Assembly: GCF_030373225.1 (NCBI RefSeq)
Contig: NZ_JAUCZG010000003.1
Coordinates: 1 to 64,000, forward strand
Length of the DNA stretch: 64,000 nucleotides
Direction: 5' to 3'
Origin: Hydrogenophaga sp.
Lineage (GTDB): Bacteria; Pseudomonadota; Gammaproteobacteria; Burkholderiales; Burkholderiaceae_C
This document shows positions 1 through 10,134 of the stretch, piece by piece. Position numbers and translations under genes: made by a program. Numbering within the stretch: position 1 is the first letter of the stretch; each line of letters starts with the position of its first letter. Under the pieces are notes generated by a model, which had not been told where the DNA came from, did not search any database, and saw only the letters and a list, made by a program, of their open reading frames with translations.

Positions 1-71
1 CGGGCCGCCCCAAGGCAGGCCCAGCCCCCTCGGGGGGCAGCGGACCTCGCGCAGCTGGGGAGCGTGGGGGC
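1..71. repeat. 71-bp GC-rich intergenic repeat, copy 1
   Basis: First of two near-identical 71-bp copies at the window edge, differing from the second at one base (T56 against G145). It contains the self-complementary core CCCCCTCGGGGGG, so it can fold. I associate CCCCTCGGGGGGCAG-type elements with dispersed intergenic repeats in Comamonadaceae genomes; this is from memory and not checked. The copy may begin before the window. Confidence 0.75.
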
Positions 72-89
72 AAGGCCAGGGCCAGCCGC

Positions 90-160
90 CGGGCCGCCCC
101 AAGGCAGGCCCAGCCCCCTCGGGGGGCAGCGGACCTCGCGCAGCGGGGGAGCGTGGGGGC
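90..160. repeat. 71-bp GC-rich intergenic repeat, copy 2
   Basis: Second copy of the edge repeat, offset 89 bp from the first. It ends 3 bp before the stop codon of the minus-strand DUF1631 gene, so the folded repeat would lie immediately downstream of that gene and might help end or stabilise its transcript. The terminator role is inference; there is no T tract. Confidence 0.75.
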
Positions 161-163
161 CCC

Positions 164-2263
164 TCAGCCCTCAGCGTTCAGGCTGTTCAGCCAGGCCTGT
201 CGGGTCACTTCGTCGAGCGCCTGGTTGACCACCCCGTGGTCGGCCACCACGCGCAGCCGGTCCTGCTCGATCAGGCGGTCCAGACCGCGGCGGGTCATGG
301 ACAACGAGCGACCGTTGGCGCCCGAGAACAGGTAGAGCGTGCCGTGCGGACTGGCCCAGGTGATCTGGCAACGAACGGCCTGGCCGTCCTGCCACATGTC
401 GACCCAGGTGCCCACGCTCAGTTGCGACACCGGTTGCTGCGCCGCCATCTCCGCCTTGAGCTCCACCCAGTCCCGTTGCATCGGCTGGGTATCCACGAAC
501 GACGGCTGGGTGTCGGTCAGCGATTCGGGCGCCATGTCTTCCATGAAGCCGGTGTCGCGCGCTTCGGCGGGCTGCATCCAGGGCTCCAGGTCGTCTTCGA
601 ACTGCACACTGGGCGTGGCATCTGGCGGCGGTTCTGCGCGCTGGGTCTTGTAGGCCGCTTCGTGCAGCCCCATCAAGGTCTGGAAAAAAGCCTCCGCCTG
701 CTCGCGCGGGTAGTCGATCGAATCCAGGCCTTCGCGCAAAGTGCGCAGGACGCCAGGGATGATCTTGACCAGGCGCGGGCGGTTCAGGCTGGCCAGCGCG
801 AGCTGGCTCGACCACAGCAGGTCGGGCAGGATGTCGGTGTAGCGCATCGCCGGCACCTCGGCCGGGCTCAGGCCGGTGGCGGTGGAGACTTCCAGCCGGG
901 CCTGCGCCACCACCTGGGCCCAGGGTCCGGTGAGGAAGCGCCGCACCACGCCGGGCGAGCGATCGAAGTCGTTGCGTGAGCGGAATTCGGCAGCGACGCG
1001 CTCGGCCAGCAGGTTGCGCTGCTCCACCCGCACCAGCGTCTTGACCGCGAGGCCGCGGGCCTGCACCTGCTCGGGCGCCATGGCCTCGGTCTGGGAACGG
1101 TTGAAGCCCTGCAACAGGGTTGAAAACCGGTCGGTCAGGTCGCCCCCCGGCTTTTGCAGGCCGTCGATGATGCCGCGCACCTGACGCGAGAAAGCGGCGT
1201 AACCCCGATCCTGCTCATGGGTGTAGGCCAGGCTGTGTTCGGTGATCGCATCGAGCAGACGCCGCGCCGGGTTCTGCCGGTCGGCGAAGAATCGCGGTTC
1301 GGTGCGCGCTGCCTGCAGCAGGGCGGGCTTCATGTCCTGGAGCATCTCGCGCACCGGGCGCAGCAGGCGCTCGTCGGCAGAAATCTGCTTGAGCATGAGC
1401 GAAACCACTTCGCTGGCCAGGGTGCGCACCATGGCATTGCCGGCGCCGGCGGTGCCGGGCGCGCGCACGGCCTCTTCGTCGGACGGCTCCAGGTTGCCCA
1501 CCAGCAACTGGTGCAGGTGGTCCAGGGTCAGCAGGGCATCGGACCCGGGCGCGGCCTCTTCGGGGGCCACAATCCCCCGGCGGCCCAGCGTGGAATCGCC
1601 CGAAGACGCGCGCACATCGGGCGCCTGGATCACGGCATAACCCGCCGCCTCCACACCCATCTTGTCAAGCATGGCGCTCAGGCGCGTGTACAGGCCCTGC
1701 AATTCGTTGCCCAGCGAGATGGCGCCGGTCTGCAGCCAGCGCGAACGCACACCCGGACCGATGTGCAGGCCCTTGAGCGTCTTCATCAAGGCGCCGACCA
1801 CGACGTCGGCGCGCAAGGGATTGGCTTCGGCCTGGACCAGCTGCATGCCTTGTGCCGTGCACAGGCGGGCGGTGAGTTCAACAATTTCGTGGTCCGCCGT
1901 CATGCTCACGATCTGCTGCACCCGCGCCAGTTCCACCGTCTCCTGCACCTGGTCGTCACCCATGAGTTCGAGTTCGTCAAAACTCACCGATCTGGGGGAC
2001 CCCAGCCGGGTGTCGCTGGCGGGCAGGGCATTGCCGACCGCATCGGCCAGCACCGACAGAAACCGCGTGGCGATCAGGTCGCGGTGGTCTTCGAGGGCGG
2101 TTCGCGCTTCGACCAGACTTTGCTTGTCGTGCAGATGCCGTGCCGACAGCTCCTTGTCCTTGAGCGCAGCGTGCAGTTTGTCGAGCCAGCGTGGAACCCA
2201 CTCGCGCGTCTGGGCGAGTGCCTCCTTGAGGCAGGCATCGAAGGCCTGTGGCTGGGCTTGCAT
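164..2263 (-). CDS. DUF1631 family protein
   Basis: A 699-residue protein recognised as the DUF1631 family, a long, mostly helical cytoplasmic family of unknown function typical of beta- and gammaproteobacteria. No signal peptide or membrane segment is visible. The N-terminal part (QPQAFDACLKEALAQTREWV onward) and the hydrophilic C-terminal third fit the family. A short region near residues 565-615 is rich in Asp, Glu, Thr and Gln (ESLTDTQPSFVDTQP), and the last ~80 residues look like a small globular domain. The frame is open further upstream to 2335, but the Met at 2263 (MQAQPQAF) starts the family-like sequence and the upstream residues look non-coding. It lies 104 bp downstream of the DUF1415 gene, possibly co-transcribed. 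No function is claimed. Confidence 0.85.
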   Translation of the reverse strand: MQAQPQAFDACLKEALAQTREWVPRWLDKLHAALKDKELSARHLHDKQSLVEARTALEDHRDLIATRFLSVLADAVGNALPASDTRLGSPRSVSFDELELMGDDQVQETVELARVQQIVSMTADHEIVELTARLCTAQGMQLVQAEANPLRADVVVGALMKTLKGLHIGPGVRSRWLQTGAISLGNELQGLYTRLSAMLDKMGVEAAGYAVIQAPDVRASSGDSTLGRRGIVAPEEAAPGSDALLTLDHLHQLLVGNLEPSDEEAVRAPGTAGAGNAMVRTLASEVVSLMLKQISADERLLRPVREMLQDMKPALLQAARTEPRFFADRQNPARRLLDAITEHSLAYTHEQDRGYAAFSRQVRGIIDGLQKPGGDLTDRFSTLLQGFNRSQTEAMAPEQVQARGLAVKTLVRVEQRNLLAERVAAEFRSRNDFDRSPGVVRRFLTGPWAQVVAQARLEVSTATGLSPAEVPAMRYTDILPDLLWSSQLALASLNRPRLVKIIPGVLRTLREGLDSIDYPREQAEAFFQTLMGLHEAAYKTQRAEPPPDATPSVQFEDDLEPWMQPAEARDTGFMEDMAPESLTDTQPSFVDTQPMQRDWVELKAEMAAQQPVSQLSVGTWVDMWQDGQAVRCQITWASPHGTLYLFSGANGRSLSMTRRGLDRLIEQDRLRVVADHGVVNQALDEVTRQAWLNSLNAEG

Positions 2264-2367
2264 GCGTGCGGTTGCTTTCTGTCCATGGGACGAGATCGAG
2301 TTGGGACCATTGTGACCACCGCCCCACCCTTGCACAACCGCAAAAAGAAACCGAATGTCCCCTCAGT

Positions 2368-2919
2368 TCAGGGTTTAGCCAGCAAGGCCTGCCAGCCCTC
2401 GGTGCCCAGATCGCGCAGGGTCTGCAGGTTGCGCTCGACGATGGCGTCGGCATCGCCCCCCTCGGACGCCACGGCCCGCTCGACGCTGTCCTCGCGCAGC
2501 AGGTGCAGCGTGGGAAAGGGCGAGCGGTTGGTGCAGTTGGTCACGTCGTCGGGCTCGGTGCCCTCGAACTGGAACAGGGGATGAAACGGCGCCACCTGGA
2601 TGACCCCCTCGAGCTCGTGCTCGGCCACGACGTCGTCCACCACGTTGAGGAAGTCGTTGAACACCTCGAAGTCGGGGAACAGCGTGGCGTGCACCAGCAG
2701 CGTGGTGTCGACCTCCTCGGCCGGTGTGTTCTGCAGCAGGTCGAGCTCGCGATCGAGGTCGTCCAGGAACGCATCGAGGTGGCGCGCCTGGCTGACCACG
2801 ATGCGCACCTGGTTCTTCACATACACCGCGCGCGCGAACGGGCACAGGTTCAGGCCGATCACGGCCTTCTCCAGCCAGTGGCGCGTGGCGGCGAGAACAG
2901 GTTCTTCGGTCATGGACAT
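2368..2919 (-). CDS. DUF1415 domain-containing protein
   Basis: A 183-residue protein of the DUF1415 family, small cytoplasmic proteins of unknown function. The motif GLNLCPFA near the N-terminus and the stretch DTTLLVHATLFPDFEVFNDF are the recognisable family sequence. I placed the start at 2919 (MSMTEEP); a second Met at 2913 is equally possible, and the open frame up to 3018 reads through the intergenic spacer and looks non-coding. The gene lies between ettA (120 bp upstream) and the DUF1631 gene, all on the minus strand. The conserved Cys-Pro in the motif could be functional, but nothing here shows how. Confidence 0.88.
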   Translation of the reverse strand: MSMTEEPVLAATRHWLEKAVIGLNLCPFARAVYVKNQVRIVVSQARHLDAFLDDLDRELDLLQNTPAEEVDTTLLVHATLFPDFEVFNDFLNVVDDVVAEHELEGVIQVAPFHPLFQFEGTEPDDVTNCTNRSPFPTLHLLREDSVERAVASEGGDADAIVERNLQTLRDLGTEGWQALLAKP

Positions 2920-2942
2920 GGGTGACACGTCAGAGGGGAAGT

Positions 2943-2954
2943 CATTCCGGAATG
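2943..2954. promoter_or_regulatory. 12-bp perfect palindrome upstream of DUF1415
   Basis: CATTCCGGAATG is a perfect 12-bp palindrome centred about 30 bp upstream of the DUF1415 start. It could be an operator or the stem of a small leader hairpin. I do not recognise a matching regulator. Confidence 0.3.
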
Positions 2955-3039
2955 CCGCGGATCCGGGTCTCCCGGTCCGCAGGCATTGCCCCCTGGAAGG
3001 GGGTGACGGCCCGGGCATCGGGCCGGCGCGGGGGTGAGC

Positions 3040-4701
<1,662 letters not shown>

Positions 4702-4953
4702 TGCTGTGTGCCTGGGAAATCTGCGCCGAGGGACGGCGCGAAACCATCGATTATCCCAGCATGCGACAATACGGCTCGTCGGGCACTTCAGTTGGCTCGG
4801 CACCAGCCTTTCGCTGGGGTGTTCGCCAGCCACTGGTCGACACCAAACCCCTGAATCCATCTGCCCCAGACTGGCCGGGTTCTGCTCCCCACACCGGAGC
4901 GGCTCACGGAGTGGCCGATGCCCCCAGCGCCCTGGACGGGCGCCTCCAAAAAA

Positions 4954-6783
4954 ATGACCTTTGACGATCTGAATCTGGCTCCGGCCATCGTGCAAGCCGT
5001 GCGTGAGCATGGCTACGAAACACCCACCCCCATCCAGGCCGAGGCGATTCCCGCCGTGCTGGCCGGGCGAGACCTGCTCGGTGGCGCCCAGACGGGCACC
5101 GGCAAGACGGCTGCCTTCACCCTGCCCCTGCTGCAACGCCTGTCGAGCAGCGAGCGCGCCAAGAACCGCTTCGGCGGCGTGGCGATCCGGGCCCTGGTGC
5201 TCACCCCCACGCGCGAACTTGCCGCGCAGGTCGAGGAATCGGTTCGCACCTACGGCAAACACCTCACGCTGACCTCCACCGTCGTGTTCGGCGGCGTGGG
5301 CATGAACCCGCAGATCAACGCCATGAAGCGTGGCGTGGACGTGCTGGTGGCCACCCCTGGCCGCCTGCTCGACCTGCAGCAGCAGGGATTCCTCGATCTC
5401 TCCGGGGTGCAGATGCTGGTGCTCGACGAAGCCGACCGCATGCTCGACATGGGCTTCATCCACGACGTGAAGAAGATCCTGGCGCTGGTGCCCAAGGAAA
5501 AACAGAGCCTGCTGTTCTCGGCCACCTTCAGCGACGAGATCCGTGACCTCGCGAGCAACCTGCTCAAGGACCCGCTGCACATCCAGGTGACCCCGCGCAA
5601 CACCACGGTGCAGCGCATCACCCAGGTGATCCACCCGGTGGGCCGTGGCAAGAAAAAGGCCCTGCTGGTACACATCATCAACCAGCACAACTGGAGCCAG
5701 GTGCTGGTGTTCACCCGCACCAAGTTCGGTGCCAACAACGTGGCCGAGTTCCTCACGAAAAACGGCATCCAGGCGATGGCCCTGCACGGCAACAAGAGCC
5801 AGGGTGCACGCACCCAGGCGCTGGCCGGTTTCAAGAGCGGAGACATCCGCGCCCTGGTGGCCACCGACATTGCAGCCCGCGGCATCGACATCGACGAACT
5901 GCCGCACGTGGTGAACTACGAGATTCCCAACGTCTGCGAAGACTATGTGCACCGCATCGGCCGCACCGGCCGCGCGGGCAACGACGGCGCAGCGGTCAAC
6001 CTCGTGAGCCTGGACGAGGAAGGTTTCATGATGGAGATCGAGCGCTTCACCAAGCAGCGCATTCCGGTGCAGATGTTCCCCGAGTTCATGCCCGAGCCCG
6101 GTGAGAAGGCCGAGCCCATCGCCATGGGTCGCCAGACCATCTGGGGCGGTGCCGGCAAGCCACCGAGCCGCGACGTGATGGCCGCGGCCGCCAAGGCTGC
6201 GCGCACGGAGATGATGCAGCGCGTGCGCGAAAAGAAGGCCGGTGAGCCGCAGCAGGCGCGCGGCAACGGCGGTGGCGGCGGTGGCCAACGCCAGCGCCCG
6301 GTCGGCGACGGTGCCCAGATCGACGGACCGCGCGGCGAAGGCCGCCGGGGCGGCGGTGGCCAGCGCGCCAACGGTGGCGGTGGAGGCAACGGCCAGCCGC
6401 GCAGCAACAACGGCCCGCGCAACGCCGGTGGCCAGGGTCCTCGCCCACCGCGCCAGCAGGCCGACCGTGGTGAGCGCATGGACCGCGCACCGCGCGAAGA
6501 CCGTGGCCCGCGTGAAGACCGCGAACCCGGCGCCGAGCGCCAGCCCGGTCCGAACGCCCACCTGGGCAGCCTGCGCATCAAGGAGCCACGCCCACGCGCG
6601 GCCAATCCGGGCGGTCAGCCCGACCCGCTTCGCACCAGCATCGACGCCATGCGCACCGGCAACCGCGCAGGCAAAGGTGGTGGCGGTGGCGGCGGCCGGG
6701 GTGGCCCGCGCAGCGGTGGTGGTGGTGGTGGTGGCGGCGGCAACGCCGATCCGCTGCGCACCAACTTCGGACGCATCCGCTGA
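4954..6783 (+). CDS. rhlE: DEAD-box ATP-dependent RNA helicase, RhlE type
   Basis: A 609-residue DEAD-box RNA helicase involved in RNA remodelling (ribosome assembly and RNA decay in characterised relatives). In order: Q motif (TPIQ), Walker [22 protein letters not shown] box [13 protein letters not shown], motif III SATFS, and motif [12 protein letters not shown], all within about residues 1-370. The remaining ~190 residues are a low-complexity, Gly- and Arg-rich tail (GGGG and RGG-like runs with repeats such as REDRGPRED), expected to bind RNA and be disordered. The start at 4954 ([10 protein letters not shown]) is chosen over the open frame at 4918 because it begins the conserved sequence. 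Divergent from ettA across a 252-bp gap; the next gene follows by 24 bp. Confidence 0.95.
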   Translation: MTFDDLNLAPAIVQAVREHGYETPTPIQAEAIPAVLAGRDLLGGAQTGTGKTAAFTLPLLQRLSSSERAKNRFGGVAIRALVLTPTRELAAQVEESVRTYGKHLTLTSTVVFGGVGMNPQINAMKRGVDVLVATPGRLLDLQQQGFLDLSGVQMLVLDEADRMLDMGFIHDVKKILALVPKEKQSLLFSATFSDEIRDLASNLLKDPLHIQVTPRNTTVQRITQVIHPVGRGKKKALLVHIINQHNWSQVLVFTRTKFGANNVAEFLTKNGIQAMALHGNKSQGARTQALAGFKSGDIRALVATDIAARGIDIDELPHVVNYEIPNVCEDYVHRIGRTGRAGNDGAAVNLVSLDEEGFMMEIERFTKQRIPVQMFPEFMPEPGEKAEPIAMGRQTIWGGAGKPPSRDVMAAAAKAARTEMMQRVREKKAGEPQQARGNGGGGGGQRQRPVGDGAQIDGPRGEGRRGGGGQRANGGGGGNGQPRSNNGPRNAGGQGPRPPRQQADRGERMDRAPREDRGPREDREPGAERQPGPNAHLGSLRIKEPRPRAANPGGQPDPLRTSIDAMRTGNRAGKGGGGGGGRGGPRSGGGGGGGGGNADPLRTNFGRIR

Positions 6784-6807
6784 GTCACAAGCAACTACAG
6801 TGCGGTC

Positions 6808-7881
6808 ATGCCCGACGACCGCACGCCCCCCTCCTCCGACGCCCCGTCTGCCTTCACCGGCAACGGGGCGTCGCCACGTTGGGCCACGCTCATGGTGGCC
6901 ACCTGCAACGTGCTCAACCTGGCCCAGCCCGGGCGCGCTTTCTACGACGGGCAGGATCCCTACAGCCAGACCGAGTTCGATCGCAAGGTGGACTGGCTCG
7001 GTGACCGCTTCAAGGCGCTCAACGCCGACGTGATCGCGGTGCAGGAGGTCTGGGACGAACTCGCGCTGCGAGCGGCGGTGGCTCGCAGCGGTCTGCAATA
7101 CAGCTCGGTGGTGGTGCCCGGCGCCGAAAACGGCCCGGGTCAGCACGGGGCCCGGGGCACGCCGCGGGTGGGCATCGTCACCCGCCTGAAGCTCGAAGCG
7201 GTGGAGTCCATCGTCGACTTTCCGGCCGCCGCCGTGGTGCAGGTGCCCGGCACCGGCGCCCACACCCGTTTCGAGCGGCCACCGCTGGTGGCCACCCTGC
7301 GCCTGAAACACGGTCAACCCCTGTGCGTGATCTCCGCGCACCTCAAGAGCAAGCGGCCCAGGTACCTTGAAGACGCCAGCGGCAAGACGATCGAAGACAC
7401 CAGCGATCCTGCCGTGCAGGCGCTGGGCTCACTGCGCTCGCTGATCATGCGGGCGGGCGAAGCACTGGCGCTGCGGCTGAAAGTGGTGGAGCTGCTGCAC
7501 CGCACGAAACTGCCGCTGGTGCTCATGGGCGATCTCAACGACAGCCCGCACAGCGTGACCACCCAGCTGATTGCGGCCACGTCGCAAGTGGCGTACGACA
7601 GGGGTGCGCGCGACGCCGCGCTGTTCAGCGCCTGGGACGTGCAGGGCGAGGCGGCGCTGCGCCGCGACGTGGCCTATTCGCACATCCACCAAGGCTACCC
7701 CGAGGTGCTTGACCAGGTGCTGGTGAGCGAGGAGTTTGTCTCCACCAGCCGGGGCGCCATCGGCGACGTGCGGCGGGTGGAGGTGTTCAACGACCACCTG
7801 TTCGAGGGCCGCGACCGCACCCGCAGCGACCACGGCTTCGTGCGCGCGCTGCTGCGGCTGCGCATGCCCGATCCGGCGTGA
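6808..7881 (+). CDS. Endonuclease/exonuclease/phosphatase family protein
   Basis: A 357-residue member of the metal-dependent EEP (exonuclease III/DNase I-like) superfamily. The landmarks are present in order: the opening strand MVATCNVLNL, the catalytic Glu in DVIAVQEVW, VISAHLKSKRP, the metal-binding GDLNDSP, and the C-terminal SDHGFV with the catalytic Asp-His. No signal peptide is seen, so it is probably cytoplasmic; the substrate (nucleic acid or a phosphoester) cannot be told from sequence. It starts 24 bp after rhlE, which suggests co-transcription. It converges on the cupin gene with only 3 bp between stop codons. Confidence 0.85.
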   Translation: MPDDRTPPSSDAPSAFTGNGASPRWATLMVATCNVLNLAQPGRAFYDGQDPYSQTEFDRKVDWLGDRFKALNADVIAVQEVWDELALRAAVARSGLQYSSVVVPGAENGPGQHGARGTPRVGIVTRLKLEAVESIVDFPAAAVVQVPGTGAHTRFERPPLVATLRLKHGQPLCVISAHLKSKRPRYLEDASGKTIEDTSDPAVQALGSLRSLIMRAGEALALRLKVVELLHRTKLPLVLMGDLNDSPHSVTTQLIAATSQVAYDRGARDAALFSAWDVQGEAALRRDVAYSHIHQGYPEVLDQVLVSEEFVSTSRGAIGDVRRVEVFNDHLFEGRDRTRSDHGFVRALLRLRMPDPA

Positions 7882-7884
7882 CGC

Positions 7885-8268
7885 TCAGACCTTGACGAAG
7901 GCGGTCACCAGCGGCTCGTCGCCCACCTGGCGGCTCCAGTGGCCGTGCACCGTCGCATCGAAGGTGGCGCCGGCGGGCAAGGTGTCGGCCGAGTAGAAAT
8001 GGTCGCCTGCGGCGAAGGTGCGCGAGCTGCCGTCCTGCAGGCCGATCTCCATCCGGCCCCCCAGCACGAACAGCCACTGGGGCGCTGCGGTGCAATGGAA
8101 TGTGCTGCGAAAACCCACCGGGCTGTGACGCAACTGCAAGCCGCTGGCCGGCAACACGGGCGACAGACGGGCCGAGGCGGTCCCCTCGGTGAGGTCCATC
8201 GTCTCCTCGCGGAACCGGGCGCGGCCATCGGCGTCGGTGAACAGCACGACCTGGGTGAAGGCAATCAT
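7885..8268 (-). CDS. Small cupin-fold protein
   Basis: A 127-residue single-domain protein that reads as a cupin. The cupin-like segment runs from roughly residue 45 to 115 and includes FHCTAAPQWLFVLGGRMEI and FAAGDHFYSADTLPAGATF, with His and Glu-like positions that could bind metal, though the motif is not canonical. No signal peptide is present. The Met at 8268 starts a compact domain (MIAFTQVVLFTDADGRARF); the open frame to 8355 runs through a hairpin region and is unlikely to be translated. The function is unknown; relatives are often annotated as cupin-domain or DUF proteins. It stands alone on the minus strand. Confidence 0.7.
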   Translation of the reverse strand: MIAFTQVVLFTDADGRARFREETMDLTEGTASARLSPVLPASGLQLRHSPVGFRSTFHCTAAPQWLFVLGGRMEIGLQDGSSRTFAAGDHFYSADTLPAGATFDATVHGHWSRQVGDEPLVTAFVKV

Positions 8269-8307
8269 GGGGGCTCCTGAAGGGTGCCCGGTTGTACCAG
8301 ACGGCAC

Positions 8308-8340
8308 AACGCCCGGGGTCCTCATGGGACACCGGGCGTT
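8308..8340 (-). terminator. Hairpin, possible terminator
   Basis: AACGCCCGG at 8308-8316 pairs with CCGGGCGTT at 8332-8340. With the next hairpin (8346-8366) it forms two tandem stem-loops between the DUF4148 stop at 8386 and the cupin start at 8268. There is no T run on either strand, so termination is only suggested by position. Confidence 0.4.
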
Positions 8341-8345
8341 GGCGA

Positions 8346-8366
8346 CGTCCGCCACAGGGGCGGACG
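8346..8366 (-). terminator. Hairpin downstream of DUF4148 gene
   Basis: CGTCCGCC pairs perfectly with GGCGGACG around a 5-base loop, 20 bp downstream of the DUF4148 stop on the minus strand. It could end or stabilise that transcript. No T tract follows. Confidence 0.45.
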
Positions 8367-8385
8367 GTCAGGCCGCAGCGAAGGC

Positions 8386-8955
8386 TCAGTTGACCTGCAC
8401 CGGGCGCGAATTCACCAGACCGGCACGCACTTCTTCACGCGACTTGCCCTGGGCCAGGACGGGCTGTGGGTAACGGTTGGGGTACAGCTGGTTGTAGCGC
8501 ATGCCGCTTTCGCCATCGGCCAACATGTCGCCGGTGCGGATGGCTTCGGCCAGCTCGGCCTTCACCTCTTCGCGGGTCTTGCCCTGGGCAACCGTTTCGG
8601 CCACGTCGGCGGCGGTGCGGGTCGCTGCGTACTGCTCAGGGTACAGCTGGTTGTAGCGGGCGCCGGACTCACCGTTGGCGATCAGGTCACCGCTGGCACG
8701 GGCATCGGCCAGCTCGGCCTGGACTTCAGCGCGCGTCTTGCCGACGGTCGCCGCTTGTGGGTACAGGTCGGGGCGCAGCTGGTTCTGGCGCATGCCGGTT
8801 TCGCCATCGGCGATCAGGTTGCCGTTGCGCTGGGCTTCGACGAGTTCGGCGCGAACCTGCTCGCGGGTCTTGGCGATGGAGGAGTCGGCGGCCAGGGCGT
8901 GACCGGCAACGAGGGTGGAGAGGGCAATGGCGATGACAGACAAACGTGATTTCAT
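8386..8955 (-). CDS. DUF4148-type secreted repeat protein
   Basis: A 189-residue protein with a clear signal peptide (MKSRLSVIAIALSTLVAGHA, cleavage near ALA/AD) and a mature part made of repeated units of roughly 45 residues. Each unit has a helix such as GKTREEVKAELAEA, then GDLIADGESG, then YNQLYP. Three full units and a final partial one (GKSREEVRAGLVNS) are visible. DUF4148 proteins in Burkholderiales usually carry one or two such units, so this is an extended version. It is expected to be periplasmic; the function is unknown. The start at 8955 has a good ribosome site (AAGGA) 8-9 bases upstream; the open frame further up is untranslated leader. Divergent from the LysR gene. Confidence 0.85.
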   Translation of the reverse strand: MKSRLSVIAIALSTLVAGHALAADSSIAKTREQVRAELVEAQRNGNLIADGETGMRQNQLRPDLYPQAATVGKTRAEVQAELADARASGDLIANGESGARYNQLYPEQYAATRTAADVAETVAQGKTREEVKAELAEAIRTGDMLADGESGMRYNQLYPNRYPQPVLAQGKSREEVRAGLVNSRPVQVN

Positions 8956-9140
8956 GACAGTTTCCTTGTGGAGGGTTGAACATGCCGGTCGGTCCTTTGT
9001 GTGGTCTGGCCGGCTTCGATGCCTCTGCTGAGGGTTTGCATGCATCGATGGGTTGAACTGTAAAGTTTCTGATCCTGAAGAAAAACAGCACTGAATGGCC
9101 TTCTGTGTTTCGTATTCAGCAATAATGAGTTCTTTTGCAT

Positions 9141-9154
9141 GCGGGTTAACCCGC
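9141..9154. promoter_or_regulatory. 14-bp perfect palindrome before LysR gene
   Basis: GCGGGTTAACCCGC is perfectly self-complementary and ends one base before the ribosome-binding site (AAGGA, 9156-9160) of the LysR-type gene that starts at 9168. It may be an operator in the divergent DUF4148/LysR promoter region, or a leader hairpin limiting translation of the regulator. No known motif was matched. Confidence 0.4.
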
Positions 9155-9167
9155 AAAGGAACCCCCC

Positions 9168-10100
9168 ATGGACCGTCTGGCTTCGATGCGTGTCTTTCAA
9201 AAAGTGATCGACGAAGGCGGCTTTGCGGCGGCTGGCCGCGCGATGGAGATGTCGCCCGCCGTGGTGACGCGGCTGGTCGCAGACCTTGAGGACCATCTGG
9301 GCACGCGCTTGCTGCACCGCACCACCCGGCGCGTGTCGCTCACCGACGCGGGCGAGAGCTACCTCGAGCGGGTACGCCCCATCCTGCAGGACCTGGACGA
9401 GGCCGACGCGCTGGTGAGCTCGCAGACCAGCGAACTGGCCGGCGTGCTGCGCCTGCTGGCACCGCCGGTGCTCGCCACGCACGTGCTCGCGCCCCTGGTG
9501 AGCGGCTTCCGGCAGGCCTACCCGAAAATCAGGCTCGACATCGAGGTGGACTCGCACCGGGAGCCCCCGATCGAGGACTACGACATCACGCTCATGGGCA
9601 CCAAGACCTCGTTCGACGCCAACGTGATCGCACGCAAGGTGCTCTCCAGCGTCACCGTGTTGCTGGCCTCGCCCGAGTACCTGCGGCGCAAGGGCACACC
9701 GGCGCGTCCCGAAGACCTGGCGCAACACGACTGCCTGCGTTTCAAGCCCGACGCCGGGCGCACCCGGGGCTGGCGACTGCTGCACGAGAACGACGACGCC
9801 CGCTTCGTCGACATCGAGGTGCAGCCCGTGCTGTGGGCCAACCACACCGACACGCTGATGCATGCCGCACTCGACGGCGCGGGCATCACCGCCACCACCA
9901 TCGAGCTGGCTGCGCCGCTGATCCAGAACGGCGACCTGGTGCGTGTGCTCAACCCCTGGATCACCGACCGCCTCACCATGTACGCAGCCCTGCCCAGCCG
10001 CAAGTTCCTGCCGCGGCGCACCGAGGTGTTTCTCGACTACCTGATCGACCAGACCCGAACGCGCGTCGACGCCGCCTTGGCGACCTGCAGCGGCTGCTGA
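9168..10100 (+). CDS. LysR-family transcriptional regulator
   Basis: A 310-residue LysR-type regulator of normal family length. The N-terminal winged helix-turn-helix is typical (MDRLASMRVFQKVIDEGGFAAAGRAMEMSPAVVTRLVADLE, given here only as residues 1-41, with the recognition helix around 32-45), followed by LHRTTRRVSLTDAGESY and a C-terminal ligand-binding domain from about residue 90. It resembles the large CrgA-like branch often found next to oxidoreductases. It is divergent from the DUF4148 gene and lies 34 bp upstream of an SDR oxidoreductase on the same strand, so the SDR gene is a plausible target. The effector is unknown. A 14-bp palindrome lies just before its start. Confidence 0.93.
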   Translation: MDRLASMRVFQKVIDEGGFAAAGRAMEMSPAVVTRLVADLEDHLGTRLLHRTTRRVSLTDAGESYLERVRPILQDLDEADALVSSQTSELAGVLRLLAPPVLATHVLAPLVSGFRQAYPKIRLDIEVDSHREPPIEDYDITLMGTKTSFDANVIARKVLSSVTVLLASPEYLRRKGTPARPEDLAQHDCLRFKPDAGRTRGWRLLHENDDARFVDIEVQPVLWANHTDTLMHAALDGAGITATTIELAAPLIQNGDLVRVLNPWITDRLTMYAALPSRKFLPRRTEVFLDYLIDQTRTRVDAALATCSGC

Positions 10101-10134
10101 GCCGCACCGCCCAAGCCCGACTTACCATGCACGC

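Noticed and set aside
4702-7341. Minus-strand open frame continuing upstream of ettA for 880 codons
   Set aside because: It is antisense to rhlE and the start of the EEP gene. High GC content keeps the frame open, and the translation is low-complexity Ala/Gly/His/Val sequence with no family. EttA starts at 4701.
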